NCBI RefSeq assembly: GCF_024436435.1
Contig: NZ_JAFMZP010000002.1
Span: 744,001 to 808,000 of the forward strand
Origin: Desertivirga xinjiangensis
GTDB lineage: Bacteria; Bacteroidota; Bacteroidia; Sphingobacteriales; Sphingobacteriaceae
Direction of reading: 5' to 3'
DNA length: 64,000 nucleotides
Shown: piece by piece, positions 1-8,200 of the stretch
Layout of the letters: every line of letters starts with the position of its first letter
How positions within the stretch are numbered: position 1 is the first letter of the stretch
Translations under genes and position numbers: made by a program
Notes under the pieces: model-generated
Database searches by the model: none
The model's input: only the letters and a program-made list of their open reading frames with translations
What the model was told of the DNA's origin: nothing

Positions 1-2
1 TG

Positions 3-449
3 GGAGGTATGGCGCTTTTGATAATTGGCGCAATGTCCTGGGCTGGTGGCTCTCTGTACTCAAAATACAAATCTAGCGGAGCCGCCACAGTAAATTCAGC
101 CTGGCAAATGATAGCTGCGAGTGTAGCTTTCACAATATCCAGCGTAATCAGTAATGAGCCGGAGGGCTTCAATTGGAGCTCAGTTCCTTCGGAAGCCTGG
201 TGGTCTATCGGCTACCTGGTGATCTTCGGTTCGATCGCAGGATTCAGCGCCTATGTATGGTTGCTCGAAGTAAGACCCGCAACGCAGGTAAGTACCTATG
301 CCTACGTAAATCCGGTGGTAGCTGTTCTCTTAGGCGTCTTTTTCGCTAATGAATCGATCACCTTACTGCAAATCCTTGGTCTGATCATTATTTTATTGAG
401 CGTATTGATGATCAACCTTGCAAAGTACCGAGCGGTTAAGTATAAGTAG
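3..449 (+). CDS. EamA/DMT-family transporter, C-terminal half (5' end outside window)
   Basis: The reading frame is open back to the left window edge, so the gene begins upstream and only about 149 codons are visible. The visible part holds one EamA-type repeat of about five hydrophobic helices. Features typical of the second EamA repeat are SIAGFSAYVWLL followed by the stretch YAYVNPVVAVLLG, then a terminal hydrophobic helix and a short basic tail. Complete members have about 300 residues and two such repeats, and they export small metabolites across the inner membrane. The substrate cannot be told from sequence. The gene converges on rnr, with a GC-rich hairpin between them. Confidence 0.85.
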   Translation, partial: GGMALLIIGAMSWAGGSLYSKYKSSGAATVNSAWQMIAASVAFTISSVISNEPEGFNWSSVPSEAWWSIGYLVIFGSIAGFSAYVWLLEVRPATQVSTYAYVNPVVAVLLGVFFANESITLLQILGLIIILLSVLMINLAKYRAVKYK

Positions 450-471
450 GTCAGGTGTTATTACTATGAAA

Positions 472-499
472 GCCCACGCGGCACACCTGTCGCGTGGGT
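472..499. terminator. GC-rich hairpin between convergent genes
   Basis: The arms cccacgcg (473-480) and cgcgtggg (491-498) form a perfect 8-bp stem around a 10-nt loop. It lies 24 nt after the EamA stop and about 50 nt after the rnr stop, a position suited to a bidirectional 3' end. There is no clear T-run, so it may instead be one of the CACACG-rich palindromic repeats seen elsewhere in this window. Confidence 0.45.
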
Positions 500-546
500 C
501 AAGTTAGCTAACACAGACCTCTGCAATCATCAAACACCTGCTTATA

Positions 547-2706
547 TTAAAAATCCCACTCATCTTTAACGGTTCCGTTCTGAACGAGAGTAAAGTCGAT
601 CTGGCGTTTTGATAGATCTACCTTCTTAACCAGGATCCTCACCTCATCACCAAGCTGATATTTCTTCTTTTTTCGCTGACCGATAATACAGTAGTTTTTC
701 TCATCCAGCACATAAAAGTCGTCGGATATATCTTTCAAGCGGATCATACCTTCACATTTATTCTCGATGATCTCTACATACATACCCCATTCGGTAACTC
801 CTGAAATGATACCATTATACTCCCGGCCTATATTATCTTCAAGAAACTCTGCTTGTTTATATTTAATTGAAGCCCGTTCTGCATCTGCAGCCTTTTTCTC
901 CATTTGGGAAGAATAGAGACTAAGCGCCTCATAGTGCTCTTCGTTCGCTGATTTTCCATCGGCAAGGTATAGCTCCAGCAGCCGGTGTACCATCACGTCC
1001 GGATAACGACGGATAGGAGAGGTGAAGTGTGTATAAAAATCGAAAGCCAGGCCATAGTGGCTCGATTTTTTAGTGGTATAGATAGCTTTTGCCATCGAAC
1101 GAATGGCCAGTTGAGTAAGCACATTCTGTTCTTTTTTACCCTCCACATCTTCCATTAAATGATTCAGTGAACGGGCAATCTCCTTATCAGATTTAGTATT
1201 GATCTTATAACCGAACCTGGCTGCAAAAAGCGCGAAGCTGTTTAGTGTTTGTTCGTTCGGTGCATCGTGTGCGCGATAAACAAACGTGTATTTGTTTTTA
1301 CCCTTGCCCTTTTTAGCAATGAACTCAGCTACCTTGCGGTTAGCGAGGAGCATAAAATCTTCAATCAGCTTGTGCGCATCCTTCCGTTCTTTTACGTATA
1401 CTCCAATAGGCTTCCCTGCATCATCAAGTTTAAACTTGACCTCCGTGGATTCAAAACTAATAGCCCCATGCTTAAACTTTCTGTCCCTTAATTTATAGGC
1501 CAGTGCGTTAAGCTTATGGATCTCATTATAATATTCCTGGGAAGTTCCTTCGATAACTTCCTGTGCCTCCTCGTATGAAAAGCGGCGGTCAGAATGGATG
1601 ATCGTTTTACCAAACCATTGTTCAACAACATTCGCCTCGTTATCTAATTCAAAAACCGCGGCGAAGCATAATTTATCCTCTTTCGGTCTTAATGAGCAAA
1701 CACCGTTTGACAATCTTTCCGGTAACATAGGGATCACCCGGTCGACAAGATAAACAGATGTACCACGTGCATAGGCTTCTTTATCTAAAGCGGAATCGGG
1801 TTTTACGTAATGGGATACGTCTGCAATATGAATTCCGACCTCGTAGTTTCCATTGTCCAGGTATTTAAATGAAATGGCATCATCGAAATCTTTCGCATCA
1901 ACAGGGTCAATAGTAAAGGTCAGAACTTCTCTAAAATCACGTCGTTTACTTATCTCCTCAGCACTTATCTCTTCCGGTATCGCGTTAGCTTCCTCTTCTA
2001 CATCATCAGGAAACTGAAGCGGGAAGCCATATTCGGCCAGGATAGCATTCATCTCTGTATTATTTTCACCCTGCTTTCCGAGCACCCGCGTGATCTGCCC
2101 AATAGGGTTTTTGGCATCCTCTGGCCAGTCTGTTATCTTCGCGATGGCTTTTTCACCATGCTGAGCACCGTTAAGATCGTCCAGTGGAATGAAAATATCA
2201 CGAAGCATTTTTTTATCATCAGGAATGAAGAATGCAAAACGTTCTGATATTTTTACGATACCCGTAAACTCCATCTTAGCCCGTTCCAGGATTTCAATCA
2301 CTTCTCCCTCCTTACGCTTTCCTTTGCTTTTTGCAAAGACGTAAATTTTTACCTTATCACCATTTAAAGCGGTGCGCAGCTTACGGGGGGCAACATATAT
2401 ATCGTTTTCAAATTCATCGTCGGGGATAATAAACGCCGAACCGTCGCTGGTCATGGCTACCCGGCCCGTTAAGAAAGTCTTAAGTTCCTTTAACTGGTAT
2501 TTTCCGGCATCTACCTGTTGGAACAGTCCTTTATTCGTCTCAACTTTAAGTACGTCGAGGATACTTTCTCTCGACTCTGCGTCCTTCAAATTTAGCTTTG
2601 CAGCAACTTGTTTGTAGTTAAGTGGTTTGTTGCCACTTTTCTCAAATACATCTGTTATGAGTTGAGTAAAAACATGTTTTATATGTGAGGCTTTCTTTTT
2701 TGCCAT
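547..2706 (-). CDS. rnr: Ribonuclease R
   Basis: This is a 3'-5' hydrolytic exoribonuclease of the RNB family that degrades structured RNA and takes part in RNA quality control in the cytoplasm. The 719-residue protein has the usual order: N-terminal helix-turn-helix (about 10-70), cold-shock domains, RNB catalytic domain and C-terminal S1 domain (about 620-705). The catalytic metal-binding aspartates are in the TIDPVDAKDFDDA motif, with Asp270, Asp273, Asp275 and Asp276 in numbering from the chosen start. The frame stays open upstream to a TTG at 2793, but the ATG at 2706 (MAKKKASH) matches where family members begin, so it is preferred. Length is normal. The gene follows pbpC on the same strand with a gap of about 110 bp. 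Confidence 0.95.
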   Translation of the reverse strand: MAKKKASHIKHVFTQLITDVFEKSGNKPLNYKQVAAKLNLKDAESRESILDVLKVETNKGLFQQVDAGKYQLKELKTFLTGRVAMTSDGSAFIIPDDEFENDIYVAPRKLRTALNGDKVKIYVFAKSKGKRKEGEVIEILERAKMEFTGIVKISERFAFFIPDDKKMLRDIFIPLDDLNGAQHGEKAIAKITDWPEDAKNPIGQITRVLGKQGENNTEMNAILAEYGFPLQFPDDVEEEANAIPEEISAEEISKRRDFREVLTFTIDPVDAKDFDDAISFKYLDNGNYEVGIHIADVSHYVKPDSALDKEAYARGTSVYLVDRVIPMLPERLSNGVCSLRPKEDKLCFAAVFELDNEANVVEQWFGKTIIHSDRRFSYEEAQEVIEGTSQEYYNEIHKLNALAYKLRDRKFKHGAISFESTEVKFKLDDAGKPIGVYVKERKDAHKLIEDFMLLANRKVAEFIAKKGKGKNKYTFVYRAHDAPNEQTLNSFALFAARFGYKINTKSDKEIARSLNHLMEDVEGKKEQNVLTQLAIRSMAKAIYTTKKSSHYGLAFDFYTHFTSPIRRYPDVMVHRLLELYLADGKSANEEHYEALSLYSSQMEKKAADAERASIKYKQAEFLEDNIGREYNGIISGVTEWGMYVEIIENKCEGMIRLKDISDDFYVLDEKNYCIIGQRKKKKYQLGDEVRILVKKVDLSKRQIDFTLVQNGTVKDEWDF

Positions 2707-2820
2707 TTTATTAGATCTATTTAAAAGTTGTTTTTTGACAACAGACGAAAACTTTATTTTGCTTTTTAATTCCACAAAAAGCACCTTTTTCAACCTGCTG
2801 ATCCTGGCAAGATAGTAAAA

Positions 2821-5229
2821 TTAATTTTTCTCTTTGTCCAGTATCACAAAGGCCTGCTGTAAACGGTTCCCCTGCTGGTCTACCAGGGTGATCTGATGTT
2901 TTCCTGCGGAAGGATTTAGTGCTATTTGGTGAATATCGCGGGTGCTTCCCACGAACTCATCATCCAGGTGCCAGAACACCTTTGTATCGCTCTTTTGGTG
3001 AGCAGCATTAAAGATCACTTGCCCTCGTTTACCATCGAGCTCTACAGGGACATAGATCCTTGCATTGTGACGGGGATAGATCAGTTCCATCACATTGCCT
3101 CCAATGTTTCCCGCACAGTCCTCCCTGAACGGAGGCAGGCTCTGATAGCTGTAATCTTTGGACTTGTAATAATATTCCATCGCCGGGGGCAAAACAAACC
3201 AGCTTTTATGGATCATCTCCGAGGGACTTTCACATTCTGAACTCACCTGGAACCGTCCGCTTCGCTCCAAATGGACCAGCTTATGAAAGTTGCATACGGC
3301 CGCATTAGAGCTTCGTACAGGCAGATGCATTTTTTCTGTAGAAGTACACATGGTCGATGCTTTAAATCCACTTTGTTTGCAAACCTCCAGTAGTTTCATT
3401 TCCGGTGAAGGCATTTCAAACCACTGGGTCGATCCGGGAGGCAACGAGCGGAAGATGTCGAACAGGATAGGTGCCGCGGCATCTATCCCGGTTAAGCCCG
3501 GACGGCCCTCACCATCAGTATTTCCTGCCCATACTGCCACCAGGTATTGCGGCGTAACTCCAATAGCCCAGGCATCTCTGAATCCAAAACTGGTGCCAGT
3601 CTTCCATGCGATCTTTCGTGAGGAGGAGAATTGCTTCCAAAGCAGCTCTTCGCCCGGACGCATCACTTCATTCATAGCCTCAAAGGTATAATATATTGCC
3701 GAGGCGTCCAGTTTGCCGTTCTTTTCCAGTTCTCTGTCGTTTGCTTTATTTGCGAGATAGGTCGGTGGCCTCCAGTCGCTTTTTGCATATTTTCCCCGGT
3801 TTTTCCTATAATGTTTTAGAGTTCTTGCCATGCTGGCATAAATGCCGCTAAGCTCCCACATAGTTGTTTCACAGCCACCAAGTATTAAAGACAGGCCGTA
3901 AAAGTCGGGCGGCTTGATCAGGGTAGAAACACCTGTGCTCTTTAAAAAGTCGTGAAAGCGCTCATATCTGTACTGCTGCAACATGCGCACGGCAGGGACA
4001 TTTAACGACCGTGCTAGTGCTTTTGAAGCAGGCACAGCTCCGTCGTATCCAAGATCATAGTTATTGGGCTGATAGCCGGAGATCTGCGTAGGGATGTCCG
4101 GTATAAGGCTGTTAGGCAGCAGCATGCCCTCATTCAGCATGGCAGCATATAACAGAGGTTTTAAAGTGCTGCCCGGACTGCGGGGCGCCTGGATAACGTC
4201 CACATAACTTTCTGCTTCAGTATTTTCCGGCTGGTATATATTTCCAACATAAGCCAGGGCTTGCCCGCTTTCAACGTCCAAAACCAGGGCTGCGCAATTA
4301 CTAACTTCATTGGCTGCAAGTCGCTGACGATGGCTCCATAAAATATCGCTTACCTGATTTTGAAGCTGACTTTGGATGCTGGACCGGACAAGAGTAGAAC
4401 TGAGTTTATTTTTTTTAAAATCCGACTTAACGAGGCTCATCAAGTGCGGAGCACTTTGAGGCAAAGGGAATGGTTTGCCGGGCAGGGGCTCGATGCTGGC
4501 GAGCATTGCCTCGTCAGCATCGATGACTTTTTCGTGCTCTAAAATGCTGATCAGGCGATCTCGTTTTACGCGAAGACGATCCCTGTTTTTGCCAGGATGA
4601 ACAAGCGAAGGAGAATTAGGCAATACAGCCAGCGTGGCAGCTTCTCCCCATGAAAGGCTGGAGGCGGGCCGGCCAAAATACCTCCAGGCGGCAGCATCCA
4701 GACCAACCACATTCGAGCCAAAGGGAGCGTTAGCCGCATACAAGGAAATGATCTCTTCTTTATTATAGCGAAGTTCCAGCCGGAGCGCTTTGATTGCTTC
4801 AAATAACTTATTAATTAGAGTACGTTTATTTCCCTGGGAAAGCCTGATCACTTGCATACTTAGCGTGCTGCCCCCGCTAACGACCCTTCCCTTGCTGAAA
4901 TTCTGCCTAATCGCTCTTGCGACAGCTAAAATATCAACACCAGGGTGCCTGTAAAAACGTTTGTCTTCAAATGCGATGATACATTGTTTAAATTTCTCAG
5001 GAACTGAATCGTTTTTCGGAAAGCGCCACTGACCATCCCTCGCGGTGGAGGCACTTAGCAATTCACCTTCGACGCTTTCAATCACAAAGGAGGTAGGATG
5101 AACAAACAGGGGCTCAGGTAAGCAAAATGTAAAAGCAGTCAACAGAACCAGCGCACAAAGAAGAGCTGTCTTTTTCGTGCGCGACATGCTGCGAAAGAAT
5201 TCTTTCAGAATTGCCGTGAGCTCCCTCAT
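2821..5229 (-). CDS. pbpC: Penicillin-binding protein 1C
   Basis: This is a bifunctional class A penicillin-binding protein of the PBP1C type, anchored in the inner membrane, with peptidoglycan glycosyltransferase and transpeptidase-like domains. An N-terminal membrane helix lies at about residues 20-40. The GT51 domain follows with the EDKRFYRHPGVD motif that holds the catalytic Glu. The transpeptidase domain has the SxxK motif at Ser354-Lys357 and KTGTS at Lys543. The last 100 or so residues fit the PBP1C C-terminal domain. The start codon overlaps the stop of the upstream alpha-2-macroglobulin gene as ATGA, so the two are translationally coupled. This pairing is classic: the macroglobulin traps proteases while PBP1C is thought to help repair the wall. 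Confidence 0.95.
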   Translation of the reverse strand: MRELTAILKEFFRSMSRTKKTALLCALVLLTAFTFCLPEPLFVHPTSFVIESVEGELLSASTARDGQWRFPKNDSVPEKFKQCIIAFEDKRFYRHPGVDILAVARAIRQNFSKGRVVSGGSTLSMQVIRLSQGNKRTLINKLFEAIKALRLELRYNKEEIISLYAANAPFGSNVVGLDAAAWRYFGRPASSLSWGEAATLAVLPNSPSLVHPGKNRDRLRVKRDRLISILEHEKVIDADEAMLASIEPLPGKPFPLPQSAPHLMSLVKSDFKKNKLSSTLVRSSIQSQLQNQVSDILWSHRQRLAANEVSNCAALVLDVESGQALAYVGNIYQPENTEAESYVDVIQAPRSPGSTLKPLLYAAMLNEGMLLPNSLIPDIPTQISGYQPNNYDLGYDGAVPASKALARSLNVPAVRMLQQYRYERFHDFLKSTGVSTLIKPPDFYGLSLILGGCETTMWELSGIYASMARTLKHYRKNRGKYAKSDWRPPTYLANKANDRELEKNGKLDASAIYYTFEAMNEVMRPGEELLWKQFSSSRKIAWKTGTSFGFRDAWAIGVTPQYLVAVWAGNTDGEGRPGLTGIDAAAPILFDIFRSLPPGSTQWFEMPSPEMKLLEVCKQSGFKASTMCTSTEKMHLPVRSSNAAVCNFHKLVHLERSGRFQVSSECESPSEMIHKSWFVLPPAMEYYYKSKDYSYQSLPPFREDCAGNIGGNVMELIYPRHNARIYVPVELDGKRGQVIFNAAHQKSDTKVFWHLDDEFVGSTRDIHQIALNPSAGKHQITLVDQQGNRLQQAFVILDKEKN

Positions 5230-8200
5230 TTTCCCGCAACACTTTGCGGTTCAGGAAGCGGACTAACTACCTCAACCCATTTCCCCGGTACCGTAGCGCT
5301 GATCTCTGCATTATACATCCCTTCACAATGAGTAGGAGGCAGGTAATACCGGCCAGTATAAGAAGCATTCAGTAACACGAAATAAGTAAGCTCCTTACCT
5401 TCGGCCAGTCCGAAATAGGTGTTTACCCGGTCGTCCCTGATATCCCTGTAATCCGCAGGTGAGGACTTAAATATCGCCTCATTGTCCATCAGCCGGGTAT
5501 TGATAATCTCCCATCCTGAAGGGAACAGCTGGCTTAATGCAAGGTTATCATACCGCCCGCGTTTGCCCGGATTCGAGATATTCACCTGCGCTATAAAGTC
5601 GGTGCCCTGCACAATCCTTGCCGGGTCGATCAGTTGCCCTGCAAGCGAAAAGTATCCCACACGCATACTTAAAATATCCGGATTTCCTGCCGGAATATCT
5701 TCCTGACCAATAGATGGCTTACCCCTGAGCACTAACCTTACGAACAAACGGTTCTTGCCTTTATTACTTAGCATAGCCACATTCTTTAATCCCGATAAAG
5801 CTAGCTGCGATTGCCATACATAGGCGTTTTGATCGATAGTTCCTCCCGCCTTGTTGACGCGATAACTGAACTGCAGCTTTTTCCCGGCCGTACTCGCTCC
5901 GCAATATTTAGCAATGGCGATCAGCGCATACGCGGTCGACTGGGTGCTATACCAGTTATCTTGGGACAACCTCGCCGAAATGCTCCGCATTAAGCCCTCA
6001 GCCTGCTTTTTCTGGTTAAGAAGTGTCAAAGTTTCAAGGATCATCGATTCATCACGCAGATCAGAACCAAAGGTACCGTAGGATTGCTTGTAAGGTTTTA
6101 CATCCAGTGATAAACCCCTGATCAACTGCATCGCAATTCCTGCCTGTCCGGCAAGCCTATAGGCAGCCGCCAGACGCCACTTAGCAGCAGGAGAGAGGTA
6201 CTTAAACTCCCTTAGCCTGTTCATTGCACCCAATTCGGGCAATTTCGCCAGTGCCAGCAGGTACAAACGGTAGGCCTGTAAAAGATCAGCGCCATAAAAA
6301 TTCAGGGTCGAGGGCGCCCAGGATACCGCTTTGTTCTTCTGAAACTTCTTCCACTGCGTTAAATACCCAGGTGGAAGCGAAAACCCGTTCGATTCAGCTT
6401 CCAGCATAAAATGCCCTGTGTAATTAGTGCTCCACTCATCAGCTTCCTTAGCGCCCGGCCAGTAAGCCATGCCGCCATCAGGCAGCTGGTAACCGTTCAG
6501 CCGGGCAATGGCTGTTTTGATATTCCTTTCGGCAAGCGCTTTTCTGGCCTCAGATAGCTCGGTAAGCTTTTGAAGATATAGTTGCGGGAAAGCAGCAGAA
6601 GTGATCTGCTCCACGCAACCATGAGGATATTGGATAAGATAGTTTAATCGTTTATCCAGATTGATGGGGGCTACCGACGAAACCTCAAGCGTCCCGCTGT
6701 TGGTGCCCGCTGTACCGAAAGCCGCGAATGGAACTTGTACAGAGGCTCCCGGTTCGAGGGTCTTCTCTATAACTCTTGTGATCGTTGGATTAGGATTTCG
6801 CACGTCGAGCTCTATGTCAAACTCAGAACTTTCTTTGCCGCTTTTCGCGATGACCTTCAACTTTCCTATACCAGATAAGTTCCGGGTTACGAGATCCAGG
6901 TACACCAGCTGATCGCCAGGTTTACTGAAGGCAACAGAGGTTCGGTTACCCTGAGGGAAGCTGAACATATTCGATCTCAGTTCAAGGCTTACGTTTTTCA
7001 CCGAGCTATTCATCGCAAAGACCGTTATTGGTAAGCGAACCTGCTCACCAGGACTTAAAACCCGTGGCAGTGTAGCCAGCACCATCAAAGGCTTTTTGAC
7101 CTTTATCATTTTCTCTGCAAAGCCGTAGGCCGATTTATGCCCGGCAATCACCATAGCTCTCAGCGAACCCACATATTGCGGTAGTTTAAAACGATGCGTT
7201 TGTTTGCCGCCATCCGAAGTAAAGGGACCCATAAATTTCACAACAGGTTTAAACCTGTTCGCACTTGGGTTTTTACCGCCTTTTCCGGATTGCCTGTCAC
7301 CCCCGATACTTAGAATTCTCTGCAGATCGCCGCCGTACGCGCCAATCACATAATCAAACAGGTCCCAGGTTTTTACGCCTAATCCTTCCCGGGCATAAAA
7401 CGCAGCATGCGGATCAGGGGTAGGGAAGTTGGTGATATCCAGCAACCCCTCATCGACCAGAGCAATAGTATAGGTCATTTTTTTGCCGGATGCTTCAGAT
7501 ACGGTGATACTGGCATTGGTTTCCGGCCGGATCTCATCAGCCATAGAAATGACAGGTTTCAACAGGGTCCCAGGATCTTCTATTTCCAAAGGTATTATTC
7601 CGTACATCCTGATCGGCAGGTCGTTAGCTGTTTGCGAATGAGGCTGAAGGAGAGTGACATTCACGAAGACGTTAGGGCTCATCTCTTTCTCAGCCCTGAA
7701 CCTGAACTGTGTTTGTCCTTTTTTCGCTTCTATCCAAAAAGTTTTAATTACCCCGCTTCCGTTCTCAATGCTGATGAGTGCACGACCCGCATTTCCAGTT
7801 GGTATCGTAAGGGCAATTTCCTCACCTACATTGTAGTTATCCTTATTTGCCGTAAACGACAGCATAGCAGCCTCGCTAGGATTTTCAGTCTGCATCCGCT
7901 CAGCCCAGTTTGGCCAGTCAATGTAAACGATCTTGCCTGTCGAGTGGCCTGTTTCCGGATCCCTTATGCGGATCAGATAACGTCCCCATTCGGGTTCGTC
8001 AACACGGAGGTTCCACTTACCGCGGCCATTGTTCAGCGACACAGAGGCCGTCTGAATCAGTTTATTGTATTCGTCCTGGGTAAAATTGCTTACAGCGCTT
8101 TCATCTTCATCCCACCACCATTGCCACTTCATTTTATACAGTTCGATCTCCACCTGGCGACTTCCGCCCCTGAGTCGTCCGGCTGCGTCTACAGCCACAA

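Noticed and set aside
2707-2793. An N-terminal extension of RNase R from a TTG at 2793
   Set aside because: The extra 29 residues are not typical of the family and the internal ATG gives the usual N-terminus.
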